Shown one piece after another: positions 1 to 11,647 of a stretch of DNA of 64,000 nt; position 1 is the first letter of the stretch; each line of letters opens with the position of its first letter. The stretch covers positions 177,168,927 through 177,232,926 of the forward strand of contig CM042691.1 in the NCBI GenBank assembly GCA_023614405.1, in the 5' to 3' direction. The position numbers were made by a program, and so were the translations under genes. The DNA comes from Avena insularis. Taxonomy: Eukaryota; Streptophyta; Magnoliopsida; Poales; Poaceae. The notes under the pieces were generated by a model that was not told the DNA's origin, did not search any database, and saw only the letters and a program-made list of their open reading frames with translations.

Positions 1-1147
1 GTGTGTCACTGGGAGCAAAGGGGAGGTTTAGGAGGCATGTGGATCGGCGCACGACCTCAGGATGGTGCGGGCTGTTCCAACGGTGCCCTTGCCCGTCAGG
101 TGCTCGACGCCAGGTCACGTCGTGGTTGGCCTAGGGGTGAGCTAGGGACTGCTAGGTCTAGACGTTGGGGTGGTGGAGAGGGCAGTGGGCGGTGTCCACT
201 ACACGCGTGAGCCATGGTTCTACATCGGGGAACTGAGGGACGCGGGGGTGTACGACGTGGCCACGGTGACGTGGCCGGCGAGGGTTGGGGGTAGAGGGGG
301 CTCCTGGTGAGAGAGGGAGAAGGGGTGGGCGGTGCCTGGGGAAGACACGAGCTGCGCGGGCCCAAGGACACGACCGCAGAGTGGCTAGTGGGGCTGGAGG
401 GTGGCAATGCAAGATCTTGCCGATCTGCCGCCCTGCCACTCCCTCTCTCTCTCGTCTAGGGTGATCAATGATGGCCAGGGTGGTGGAGAGAGGGGCATTG
501 AAACGTTGGAGACGTGCCAGGGCACATGCATGCGATGCAGTGATGTGTAGGGTGATCTAGGACGGCACACGTTCGGGGTCGACTTTGTCCGATGACCACG
601 TCGAGCACAAACCACGAGTGGCAAAGGTAGGGTTATGGGGACGTAGAGGGAGGTTAGGTGAGTGATTCTAGGCCTTGGTTGACTCCTAGATCAACTCCAA
701 GAGCTTGCAAGGATCATCTAAAGTGGGTAGGAAATAAGGTGACCATTTGCTATAGTTGCCAAATGTGCTCATAGCACCAACATGCAAATGGAGCAAGGTT
801 GGGGTTTTAAGTAGGTGCCTTGTAGGTTTGCTTGTGATCATGGCAAGATAGAGAGGCATGGGATTTTTATGGCCCAAGAGTTAGGGGCTTGACCAATCAA
901 GGTTATCCTTCTCTGATTTTTCCCAAAGCACCCATTAGAGTTATGCTAGGGTTTAACCAGAACTAATTCTAGGGGCAAGAACCACTAGGACACACTAGAA
1001 TGGCAATCACAAGTTTTAAACCGGTCAAAGATCATACAAACTAAGTAAATAACAGACAGTGGCTAGATTAACTTAAAAAGTTTTATTTCCCCCTAAACTT
1101 TGGAGTTCCAACTTAGGCAATTAGGATAGAAAAGTTGGGATGTTACA
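1..1147 (-). mobile_element. Partial LTR of a leftward Gypsy-like retrotransposon
   Basis: Read on the minus strand, this stretch begins at 1147 with TGTAACATCCCAA, a typical opening of grass Gypsy LTRs, and runs off the left window edge. It begins immediately where the open frame of the neighbouring element stops, so it appears to have inserted there; 1148-1152 (ggtta) would be one copy of the target duplication, with the partner outside the window. Positions 1-600 are GC-rich and 650-1147 AT-richer. Small open frames inside are not convincing. The length and the other end are unseen, so the family is not assigned. Confidence 0.5.
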
Positions 1148-1149
1148 GG

Positions 1150-1695
1150 TTATTTCTCAACAATATCTAAATAAGATAAATCAAGAGAGAAATCATAGGC
1201 TTCATCTTTAATATCTATGGGAGAAGTGGCAAACTTAGGATCAGAGGATATCTTAGGCATAATAGTACATCTAGCAAGGAGACTCTTAATAGCACTAGTA
1301 CCATGTGTGTTTCGGCACTCTTCAACAAAATCATCAGTGAACTCAATGTAACCATCATTAATATCATAACTCTCACTAGCCTCAGGTGAGCTAACATGTG
1401 TAACAGTGTCTTCACTAGGAGTTTCAGTATTTCCTAGACTAGCCATAGTAGCATATAGAAAAGGACCTAATGAACCACTCGCATCAAGCATAGTAGAAGT
1501 AACATCATGAGTATCAAAAGCAGTTTTAGACTCAGCAGTAGTAGCAGTGTGTGTAGCATGTGTATGTGGTTGTGGTGGTGTGACAAGCTTACTTATAACA
1601 AACGGTGAATCAAGAGCAACGGAGGTGTTTAGGACTGTACCTCTTCTTGTAGTGGATGGTAAAATAGGGAACTTTCCATCACAAGACTTCCCCAT
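1150..1695 (-). pseudogene. N-terminal open frame of the leftward Athila-like element
   Basis: An open frame on the minus strand starts at an ATG at 1695, the first in-frame ATG after the primer site and leader, and stays open for about 181 codons to a TAA at the insertion boundary. I recognise no conserved domain. It is rich in Thr, Ser and Asp with a short hydrophobic-basic stretch (SAIKSLLARC). Its position is that of a gag-like leader protein. The TAA falls exactly where the neighbouring LTR joins, so the protein is probably truncated by that insertion. It could also be a lineage-specific non-gag frame; the function is unknown. Confidence 0.45.
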
Positions 1696-1755
1696 GATGA
1701 AAGGAGTAGCAGTGAACAATAATAGATCCAAGTGAACTTACAAATAAAGCTATGC

Positions 1756-1773
1756 TCCCCGGCAACGGCGCCA
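1756..1773 (-). promoter_or_regulatory. Primer-binding site, tRNA-Asp type
   Basis: The minus strand reads TGGCGCCGTTGCCGGGGA, exactly complementary to the 3' end of plant tRNA-Asp including CCA. It lies 11 bases inside the LTR end. Reverse transcription would start here. It fixes the element's orientation. Confidence 0.85.
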
Positions 1774-1784
1774 GAAAATAGTAT

Positions 1785-3150
1785 TGATGACCCACAAGTA
1801 TAGGGGATCGCAACAGTCTTCGTGGTAGTATTACCCAATATATTGATTCGACACAAGTGGAGCCAAAGAATACTTGCAAGCCTTAACAACTGATTTGTCA
1901 ATTCAGCTGCACCTGGAAATCGTTCTTGCTCACAGAAGTTTACCAGTAGCAACAGCAAAGTAACAGCAACAGTGAAACAAGCGCAATAGTAACAGTAACG
2001 ATAAAAGTAAGATTCGAGTGCGGTAGGCATAGGGATGGATGGACGGGCGTTGCATGGACGAGTCTAAACATGTAACTTCAAGAACTAGGGCATTGCAGAT
2101 AAATAATAATAAGCATCCAAGTACTAAACAATCCTAGGCATGTGCTCGATATATAGTCATACGTGCTCGCAATGAGAACTTGCACAACATCTTATGTCCA
2201 GCCAACCCGTGGTAGCGGGGCCTCTAGGGAACTACTGGCAATTAAGGTGCTCCTTTTAATATAGCACCGGAGCAAAGCATTAACACTCCGTGAACACATG
2301 TGATCCTCACACCACAGCCATCCCCTCCGGTTGTCCCAATTATTGTCACTTTGGGGCCTTTGGATCCGGACAATGATATGTGTACACAACTTGCAGATAA
2401 GATCACAAACAATACTATCATAACGATTCAATAATAAGTTCAGATCTGAGATCATGGCACTCAGGCTCTAGTGATAAGCATTAAGCACAACAAGTCGCAA
2501 AAAAGTCAAATAGCACTAATAGAGATACTAGGCACTATGCCCTAACAGATCTTATTTGATTACATGATAGAACTCATCCAATCCCTACCATCCCCAAGCC
2601 TACAGTGGGGGATAACTCACTCATGGATGAGGGAAACATCGGTGGTTGATGGAGATGCGTTGGTGATGACGATGGCGATGATCCTCTCCAAATTCCCCGT
2701 CCCAGCAGGGTGCCAGAAAGGAGTTTCTGGATCTGAATCTTGGTTTCTGGTGGCTTCGGCGGAGCGGAACTCTTTCTGGAAAACTATCAAATCCCCCTGA
2801 GTTTTTAGGTCAGAAGGCAACTTATAGGCGTGGAGGGAGGCCGAGGAGCTGCCAGGGGTGGCCAAACCACCTCTGCACGGGTCAGGTGGGCCGCTACTGG
2901 GTGGGTCTGGGCCCCCTGTGCCTCCTCTCTCCTCTCTCCCTTCCGCTCCATGGATCTTCTGGTGAGAAATAGTTTTTGACATATTTTCCGAGATTTTTCC
3001 TGATAGTTCATTTTCTGCACAAAAACAAGACACCAAGGTAATTCTACTGAAAACAGCGTCAGTCCGTGTTAGTTGTATCCAAATAACACAAGTTTAGAGG
3101 AGAAACAATATCAAAGTGTTTGAGAAAGTAGATACGTTTTGGACGTATCA
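1785..3150 (-). repeat. 5' LTR of the leftward Athila-like element
   Basis: The LTR has TG...CA ends on the minus strand: TGATACGTCCAAAACG at 3150 and TATACTTGTGGGTCATCA at 1785. A CCTATAAG motif near 2822-2829 (minus strand) is a plausible TATA box for element transcription. The rightmost outside bases (3151-3155, gaggc) would be one side of the target duplication. The open frames across it (for example 2617-3036) look non-coding. Confidence 0.8.
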
Positions 3151-3178
3151 GAGGCGCTGCGGCGGCGCTGGGGGGGAG

Positions 3179-4513
3179 TGTTGGAATTACCCCCTAGAGG
3201 CAATAATAAAGATGTTATTATTATAATTCTTGTTCATGATAAAGTTTATATTCCATGCTAGAATTGTATTAAGCGGAAACTTTGATACTTGTGTGGTTTA
3301 TGAACAACACCGTGTCCCTAGTACGCCTCTATGGACTAGCTCATTGAGTAATGATGGTTAAGGTTTCCTAACCATAGACATGAGTTGTCAATTAATAATG
3401 AGATCATGTCATTGGGAGAATGATATGATGGACAGACCCAAATCAAGCAGAGCAATTAGATCATGTCATCGTGTTCATCTTTGCGAAGCTTTTTCTTATG
3501 TCAAATATTGTATTCCTTAGACCATGATATAATGCAACTCCCTGGTATCGGAACAAAGCTTTGAGGTCATCAAACGTCATCCTATGAGAGGGTGATCATA
3601 AAGGTGTCTCTCAGGTGATCGGAAAGTACTTGTTGGGTTGTATGTATCGAGATGGGATTTGTCCCTCCCAAGTCGGAGAGATATACTTCGGGCCCACTCG
3701 GTAATCAATATCAACACCGCTTGCAAGCAAGTGGTTAAGGAGTTAATCACAAAGTGATATCGGATTACAGAACGAGTAAAGTACTTGCTGTGAACGAGAT
3801 TGAACTAGGTATGCCGATGCCAACGATCGAATCTCGGGCAAGTAAAATATCGCGTGACGAAGGGAATATGTATATGGGATTAATTGAATCCTGGCATCAT
3901 GGTTCATCCGATATGATCATCGATGAATATGTGGGAGTCAATATGGGTTTCCATAACCGTTGTTGATTATTGATAGAAGATCATGTCTGCATATTCTCGA
4001 ACCCGTAGGGTCACACACTTAACGTGTCTCGACGCTAGGATAGAATGTATAATTGGTTTATGAGTTTTTTTCGGAGTCTCGGATGAGATCCAGGACATCA
4101 CGAGAGGTTCCGGAATGGTTCGTAGAATAAGATTCATATAAGAGAAAGCAGTTTTTGGATTTCGGAATTGTTTCGGAATGTTCGGTATTGTACCGGAAGG
4201 TTCTAGAAGCTTCCGGAGTGGCACCAACGTGGCCCCACTTGTCGGGAGGGGGCGTGGGACTACGAGGGAGTGCCCTGGCCGCATTGGGCCAGGGGCACAA
4301 GGCCCCATAGGCCCAGCCGGCCAAGCCCTAGGGGAAACCCTAGGGAGAGCTTCTAGAAGGGGGGGGAAACTTGCCCCCCACTCCACCCCATGTGGCCGCC
4401 GGCCCTAGGGCTTGGAGGAGGGGCAAGGGCAGACGGCCAACCCTCTATATAAAGAGGGCAGGGGCGCACCCTCCCCCCACACCTCCTCCAACCCTAGCCG
4501 CCTACCTGCTGCC

Positions 4514-4551
<38 letters not shown>

Positions 4552-4919
4552 GACTGCGCGTAGGCGAAGCCCTGCCGCAGAAACTCTCCACCTTTGCACC
4601 ACGTCGTCGTGTTGTAGATCCAATCTATCTCTCCACCCCACTTTCTGGACCGACGAAGGAGGAGACGTCGAGGTGCCGTACGTGTGCATCTCTCGGAGGC
4701 GTCGCCACTTGCGGCGTTGGATCGGATCGGATCGCGAGGAGGAGAAGGCTAGTACGACTACATCAACCATGTTCCGTTGAACGTTCCGCTGTGCGATTTC
4801 TTCAAGGGTATGAAGATCTCATCTATCCCCCCTCGTTGTTTGCATCTTATAGATTAGATCTTGGCTTCCCCGTTCGCATCCGTAGAAATTTTTGATTTAC
4901 TATGCTGCGAAACCCTTCA
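3179..4919 (+). repeat. Angela/WIS/BARE-type Copia LTR, rightward, near full length
   Basis: It starts TGTTGGAATTACC followed by the hallmark CCTAGAGGCAATAATAAA of Triticeae Angela/WIS/BARE LTRs and runs about 1.74 kb, close to the usual 1.7-1.8 kb. A CTATATAAAG box lies at 4444-4453, followed by a (TC)n tract (about 4516-4549) and pyrimidine-rich leader DNA, as expected for the U3/R region. The last recognisable LTR-end sequence is near 4919. No methionine-tRNA primer site follows; the next base begins an oppositely oriented LTR. The 28 bp to its left (3151-3178) is GC-rich filler. Confidence 0.8.
4516..4549. repeat. (TC)n microsatellite
   Basis: An uninterrupted TC dinucleotide run of about 17 units just downstream of the TATA-like box in the Angela LTR. 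Open frames crossing it (SLSLSLSL or RERERERE) are products of the repeat. Confidence 0.9.
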
Positions 4920-6292
4920 GGGAGGCGGCGACGCAGCGGCTATGTGGGGAGGGGCTGGTGTTGTGTCTCCTTGGGGCACCCCTCCCCTCTATTTATGAGA
5001 GGGAGGGCATCTTGGGAGAGGGAAGTTTGAATCCTTCCCCAACTCCCACTCCTAGTTGGCTTGTGGTGGAGGGAAAGAAGGATTCTTTCCTTCCTCCACC
5101 AGGATACATTGTCCCGGTTTGACTTTTCAAACTTTCCTTTTGACTTTCAATTTGGAGCTTAATTTATTTCTAGGACATGATGCAATCATTCCACTTATTC
5201 ATGACACATTCATGTACCCTTCCCCTTCCGGTTCGGTGAATCTTCTAGACCCTTCTAGATCATTCCGGTGAAAACACCAGAATCATTCCCGAACTCCAGA
5301 ATTGGACTTTCCTTATATGAATCTTATTCTTCGAACCATTCAGGATCACCTCGTGATATGCTGTATCCCATCCGATACTCCGAACAAAATTCGTTCTCCC
5401 TACTTACATTCCATATCTACTAAACAACATCGAATCCTTAAGTGGGTCTCCCTACGGTTCGTGAATTATGCAGACATGACCGAGACTCTTCTCCGATCAA
5501 TAACCAATAGATGAATCTAGAAATTCATATGGCTCCCACATATTTATACGACTACTTTGCGATCGAATGAATCACTTACATACGATACCAATTTCCCTTT
5601 GTCTCGTGATAGTTTACTTATCCGAGGTCTGTCGTCCGTATCTCTGCATACCTAGTTCAACCTCGTTACCGATAAGTACTCTTTTCTCGTTCCCATGATA
5701 TGTAATACCTTGTGATCCAGTCACATGCTTGCAAGCTAATTGGATGACATTCCACTGAGAGGTCCCAGATTATATCTATCTGTCATATGGATGGAAAAAT
5801 CCCACTCTTGATCCATGTGCCTCAACACATACTTTCCAAATACTCAATGCCACCTTTATAGCCACCCAGTTATAGTGTGGTGTTTGATGTCATCAAAGCA
5901 TCCTTCCGGTGATGGTGATTAGCATGATCCCATGGTCGAAGGAATTAGGTTACTATGTATCAGAAAGCTTATAGCAAACGAACTATTGAAATGACTTGAT
6001 CTTTATGCTACGCTTATCTATAGGAGTACGTCCATCACACCATTCTCCTAATGATATGATCTTGTTGTTAATAACATCCCAATGTTCATGATCACGAAAC
6101 CATGATCATCTATCAACCAACAAGCTAGTATTATAAAGAGGCTTTACTAGGGACTCTAATTTAGTTTACAAATCACACAAGTATTAATGTTTACGGTTAA
6201 TACTATTATAGCATGAATGTAAACATTTATCATAAACACAAAGATATAATAATAACCACTTTTATTATTGCCTCTAGGGCATATCTCCAACA
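4920..6292 (-). repeat. Angela-type Copia LTR, leftward, 3'-truncated
   Basis: Read from 6292 on the minus strand it starts TGTTGGAGATATG and carries the same CCTAGAGGCAATAATAAA hallmark as its neighbour. A CATAAATAGAGG box is present on the minus strand around 4985-4996. It is about 350 bp shorter than the facing copy because its end portion is missing at the junction. Sequence differs enough from the left copy that the two are related LTRs rather than a fresh perfect inversion. The flanks 3174-3178 (gggag) and 6293-6297 (attcc) do not match, so the pair is not one simple insertion. Confidence 0.75.
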
Positions 6293-6320
6293 ATTCCATG
6301 AGTGGTTTGTTTCGTCTACA

Positions 6321-7879
6321 TGATATGTCGGAAACTTATCTATAATTTTTGATGTTCCATGCTTGTTTAGTATCTACTTGGCTTTGCTTTGTCTACACTT
6401 TGAGGTGTTTTTATATGTTTTCTGGTACTAACCTATTAAAAGATGCCACAGTGCTAGTTGCCTGTTTTCTTCTATTTTTGGTTCCAGAAAGGCAAAAAAT
6501 CAATATTCTCAAAATTGGACGGGACAAAAGCCAAAGTCAATATTTTACCGTGGGGAACACGAAGCCTGAATACGAGACGGAGGAGAGCTACCAGGGGGCC
6601 ACACCCCTGGCCGCGCGGCCTAGGTGGGCCCGCGCCTGGGGGGTGCGGCCGCCCTGGCGACCCCCTGCCTCGCCTCTTTGCCTATAAAGACCCCCCGATG
6701 CCTAAACCCTAAGTAACCGATCAATATTCCACGAAACCGTCTATAGCCGCCGCCACCACCGTCCCTAGATCGGGGGATCTGAAGCTCTTCCCGGCACCCT
6801 GCCGAAGGGGAGATCATCTTGGAGGCCTTCTTCTTCATCATGCCAGCCTCTGGTATGAAGCGTGAGTAGTTCCACCTTGGACTACGGGTCCATGTAGTAG
6901 CTAGATGGTTGTATCTCCTCCTTTGTGCTACCATGTTTAGATCTTGTGAGCTTCGTTCATGATCAAGATCATATCTATTTGTAATCATGCATGTTGTGTT
7001 TGCGGGGATCTGATGGATATTGAGATTACCATGTCAGATTGATTAATTGTTTTGTCTTATTGATTCTATCATGCCTGTGTTGTTTGTGATCTTGCATGCT
7101 CTCCGTTTCTAGTAGCTATCTTGGCCAAGTAGATGCTAGTCACTCCAAGAGGGGTTATTTATGCTAGATAGTGGGTTCATGCCTCTATTTAATATAAGGG
7201 ATGTGATAGAAATCTCTAAGGTTGTAGATATGTTGTTGCCAATAGGGAGAAAACAACGGTCTCTTGTTCATGGAACAAGTGGATTGTTTACCTTACACAC
7301 TTTGCTTAAAGAAGTTATCTGTTGCTTGCAACTTAATACTAGAGGGGGTTCGGATGATAACCCAAAGGTGGATTTCTAGTCATAGATGCAGTTGGATGGC
7401 GGTCTATGTATCTTGTTGTATTGCCCAATCGCATCTCATAGGATCATGAATGTCTAGTATTGCATTGTTATGCCTTGCTCAGTCCTCTCAATTGCCCTGC
7501 TGTAATTTGTTTACCCAGCATGTCATATTTGTTTATCTAAGGAGAACACCTCTAGTGAACTATGGACCCCGGTCCAATCTTTACCATTGATACATCTTCC
7601 ATTGTTCCTGTTTACTTGCTGCAAACCACTATTACCTTCCACACCATACAGTTAATCCTTTGTTACAGCAACCAGTGAGATCGACAACCTCACTGTTCGT
7701 TGGGGCAAAGTCTTGAGTTTGTGTTGTGCAGGTTTCCAAATTGCTAGCAACACCTTTGAGACGTTTCCATCCTCCTACTGGTTCGATAACCTTGGGTTCT
7801 TACTGAGGGAAGATGTGCTGTTGTGCTCTTCACACCTTGCTCTTGGGGTTTTCTGATGAAGCGCTATCATGCGCCATCA
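6321..7879 (+). repeat. 5' LTR of the 6321-13201 element
   Basis: Ends TGATATGTCGG...GCGCCATCA. A GCCTATAAAG TATA-like box lies at about 6680-6689, after a GC-rich stretch, marking the likely start of element transcription. It aligns end to end with the 3' copy (11648-13201). Confidence 0.88.
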
Positions 7880-7889
7880 ACAAGTTTTC

Positions 7890-7907
7890 TAGCGCCGTTG
7901 CCGGGGA
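7890..7907 (+). promoter_or_regulatory. Primer-binding site, tRNA-Asp type, one mismatch
   Basis: Reads TAGCGCCGTTGCCGGGGA, differing from the exact tRNA-Asp complement at the second base, within the part that pairs with the CCA end. The site is 10 bases inside the LTR. The element at 51128 carries the same variant. Confidence 0.8.
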
Positions 7908-8094
7908 GGCTAAGGGCGTCTTCACAAGTGGAGTCCTTATCAACTTTTCTCTTTACTCTGTTTTTGTTTTGCTTAGTTTCTTTTGCTTGGTTTTGTTTGC
8001 CTCTTTTTATCAAAAACTCCAAAAAAATAGTTTAGTTTGGTTTGCTTTCTTTTATCAAAAACACAAAAAAATAGTTCCTGCTCTAGTTGCTACC

Positions 8095-9021
8095 ATGTCT
8101 AGTTTTGGTCCAATCCCTGTGTCACCTATGGAAAGGATCTTTACTTTCAAGCAAGCAAGTGAAGAGAGTTTCAAAAAAGCTTTGTCTAGAATATCTGCTT
8201 TACAAAGGGAAACTGAGCCTAAGATGAGTCTTAGCTTGGTTATTAATAGCTTCTATAGCGGTATTGCTCTTTGTTATAGATATGCTTTGGAAGTTGTAGC
8301 TGAGAAAGATATTTTTCGATGTACTGAGGATGAAGCTTTGGATGCCATAAAGAAGTTGATTATAATTTATAAAATGCCTAGCAAATCTGATTCTTCTTTC
8401 ATAGACATTTATGCTAGGTTGAACACTCTTGAGTCCAGTACAACCGCTTTGAACAGTTGCTATCACACACTTAGAGAGCACCATGTTTATGTTCCAATAA
8501 ACTCTGATCCTTCAAAATGGTTTCCTACAATAAAAGTCTCTATAAATAGTGAAACTTTTGATGCTCGCTGTGATATCATGTCTGAATTTTGCCTTATGCC
8601 TAAAGATATCTATGAGTCTTTGGGAACATTCTAAAGGAGGAGAAGAAACATATCTTACCAATAATGCAACTTTATTATCCATTGGAATAGCTGAAGGTGT
8701 GTTTACAAAAATCTCAGGGAAAATGGTGTCTACTGATTATCTTGTTATTAAATGTGTAGGAAAGGACAAATTACACTAGGAAGATCCCAGCTGAAACACC
8801 TTGGAGCAATAATAGATGTGGGAAAAGGCATTATGCATTTTGCTTCTCCAATAAGCAATCACATATTCCCTAAAGAGAAGAAGAAAGGTAAAAAAGGTAG
8901 GAGCAAGAGAGTTGGTGTTAATGCTTCTTCATTTGAAAACAATTCATTCTTGCTTCTTTTTTCTAACTTAAAGACATTAAAGAAAAGTACTTGTTGGGAG
9001 ATAACCCAAGAGTTTTATTGA
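8095..9021 (+). pseudogene. Degraded gag/protease-like region of the Athila-like element
   Basis: Coding begins at the ATG at 8095, the first after the leader, and stays open for 179 codons to 8634. It then continues after shifts in the frames around 8549-8779 and 8752-9021. The early part resembles a gag-like helical region (ESFKKALSRISALQ...). The later part, around ARCDIMSEFCLMPKDIYESL, resembles the aspartic-protease segment of Athila elements (normally an Asp-x-Gly triad followed by SVMPK.VY), but the catalytic triad is not preserved. The last part is Lys-rich. At least two frame changes make it non-functional. No zinc knuckle or polymerase follows. Confidence 0.5.
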
Positions 9022-11647
9022 GTATTGGAAGTTATTACTTCAGTAATGACCACTCCTTATACTTTTTGTTTGATTTTTGTGCCAAGAATAACCTCTAATG
9101 AGAGGGAAGTAAGATTTGGGGATTTGCTGTCCTAAAACAGATTTTTGTGCTCCCCCGTAAGAATTCGTGAGGAATCTCTGTAAGTCGGATTGAGATGATA
9201 GTTTCTGAATGAATCCCCCAGTATGTTAGCTAACTTTCGTTAGTTCAAAACTTTTTGATTTGAGCAACAGAAGGTCTTCGAAAAAATCGGTTTCTACCTG
9301 CTGGTCTATTTTGACAGATTTCTGCCATTATTTGCATTTGCTTCTTATTGATTACTTTTTGGGTTATTTTTGGGAAATTGAGCCTTTTGAGGGAATTGCT
9401 ACAGTAGCTTGTGTTTTTAGTGAAAGTTTTGCTGTTCTAAATCTAAACCCAAAGGTATATTATCTTTTGAATACACTAATGTTGCTAATGAAGATTGTGT
9501 GAAGTTTTGTATGAAGAAAATTTTTGAGGTGTAGAGAGAGAATGATGTAATGAGATGAAGAATGGACAAAAAATCAAGCTTGGGGATGCCACCCCGTGTC
9601 ACCCCAAGAAATATTCAAGAGGTACAAGCGTCAAAGCTTGGGGATGCCCAATGCATCCCCTTCTTCATCAATAAAAAGCTTAGGTCTTTCTAGACACTTC
9701 GTTTTTATTGTTTCATGCACAAGTTGTGTAGTTCATGGAGCATCTTAGTTATCGTTTGGTTTGCTTAGTTTGCTTGAATAAAGTAGTTTGGACCCCCGTT
9801 ATTGCTGTGTTGTTTCAAATAAGTTGATTGATGTTGGAAAGGAGTAAAAAGTTCTTGCTTGAGTAGTACAAGAGGAGCTTGCTTTGACTGTGACTTAGAC
9901 TTTATCATGTCATGCTAGGTATTGTTTTGACCTTATGCTTAGTGATTATTGATGTAGCATGACTTGTTCCAAACAATTGGGATTGCTTAGTGTACCTTGA
10001 AAGAATCATGAATTGTTTTAGCATACAAAAGCATAACATTGTGGTATTCTCCTTTGATGCTTTGTTTGGGTTGACTTGGCACATGCTCACACCATAGCCT
10101 CTATGATCATTTAGTCCTTGACTTGTAGTAGCACTTTATGCTTTGATTAGTAATTTTTGTTGCTCTACATGATTATGGTCATTATTGCTCTCTTAGTTGG
10201 TCGCTCCCAGTCTTTTGCTAGCCTCCACTTATATGAGTAAGTTCTACTCATGCATCCAACTCCTAAGAAACCAAGTTATTCCAAAGTGTCCACTATAAAT
10301 TCATATGCATGGTGTGTTACACCATTCCAAGTATATTCTTGTTTTCATCTATCTTCCAATTAAAAAGTATTTTGTTATGTAAAAACTTAGTGATTAAAGC
10401 TCTCACAAACTTGATGGCACACTTTATTTTTCTTGCCCCTAATAAACTTAAATCATTGTGTATCTATGTTGTATATGCTTGCACTTATACGTTGGAATTA
10501 GCAGAACCGTGCTGCCACGGAGAACGCTTCCAACATTGCACTTGTACTTTGTACATAGTTGATATCATGCTCTTTTGTCTATGGATGTCGCCGGTGCGAA
10601 ATAAAGAAGGAGCTTGTAAGTCCATGAAGTTATGTATGTGTGTTAGAAAAACGTCTGGGCCACTAGTCTAAGCCATGCCTAATCATGATGGAAACTTGCA
10701 GCATCACCATAATGACATCTATGAAGCTTTGTTCTTATAAAAAATGAGACATATGAAAAAGAGAAAAAAGCACCATTTTTCCATGGTAAATAAGAAGATT
10801 GCTGAGATGCTCATTGTCTGCTTGCCTTATCATTTTAATTATAGGATAGCTCCTATATCATGTGCAAGGGGTATCCCGTTGGCGGTTCTCTATGATACAC
10901 ATGTACTTACTATGACAAGAACTTACAGGTGACTAAAGTTGAGTAGCAGGAGGTGCGGCCCTTGTATTCAAAGGACATGATATGGCCAACTTATACTTTG
11001 TCAAGCATATACTCCATAGTTTGTTCACTTTAAACTTAATCACTTCAAGATGCTTATGATAGGGGCAATGAGAGCTGAAATCTAACAAGTACCATAATTT
11101 TTGGAAGCTCTTTTTGAGACTTGAAATCCCTGCTTCCCTTTATGAAGGTCTTTCTTCCACTATTATATTGAGTCTCCATCTTATATCCTTAGACACTAGT
11201 TAAGAGAGCATAGTTGTCATTCTTAGTTCTATGTGCATTGTCCCAAAACTTATTGATTGATGCATATTGTTGATATTACTTGTTCATGTGCTATTTGTAT
11301 CTAGTCACTCTTATGAACTTTGAAGATGTCCTATGCATCTATTTGCTACTCCATGAAGGACAAGTTGAATGCCACTATGCCATGTTTTTTATATGTGAAA
11401 TAAACAAGCGTTTTTTAATGCATGTTATTCATGATCTTTATTTGTAGCCTTTCATGTTGCATGCATAGTTACTTTGTCTTACTGTTAGAACTCCATATTT
11501 CATGCTCATGTTTAGAGATCTTTGATCCCAGCTTTCAATGCTTGCAAATGATTTTATCTTGATTTTGATGATGCATGTCACCTCAAAAATTATTCTTTTT
11601 ATCACTTAACTACTCGAGGACGAGCAGGAGTTAAGCTTGCGGATGTT
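9022..11647 (+). other. Non-coding interior of the Athila-like element, ending in a purine-rich tract
   Basis: About 2.6 kb of AT-rich DNA with only short chance frames (for example 9260-9502 and 10309-10671). It closely matches 51600-54261 of the second complete element (shared stretches such as GCCAAGAATAACCTCTAATG and AAGCTTGGGGATGCC), so it is conserved without being translated. It ends with a GAGGACGAGCAGGAG purine-rich stretch just before the 3' LTR, the likely plus-strand primer region. Confidence 0.7.

Larger units (their letters stand above)
1148..3150 (-). mobile_element. 5' part of a leftward Athila-like (Sabrina/WHAM-type) Gypsy element
   Basis: On the minus strand a 1366 bp LTR (3150 to 1785) is followed by a tRNA-Asp-type primer site and the first 640 bp of interior, ending abruptly at 1147/1148. 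The LTR begins TGATACGTCC and ends GGGTCATCA. The 3' two thirds and second LTR are missing from the window, apparently separated by the LTR at 1-1147. Known of the lineage: Athila elements use tRNA-Asp. The exact family name is an inference. Confidence 0.8.

Noticed and set aside
4371..4895. Open frames of 121-174 codons on both strands across the Angela LTR
   Set aside because: They run through the (TC)n tract and GC-rich leader, giving SLSLSL or RERERE translations, and lie inside a recognised LTR.
3174..6297. Angela LTR pair as one element with terminal inverted repeats
   Set aside because: The 5 bp flanks (gggag, attcc) differ, and the inverted halves are unequal, diverged LTRs of a Copia family.
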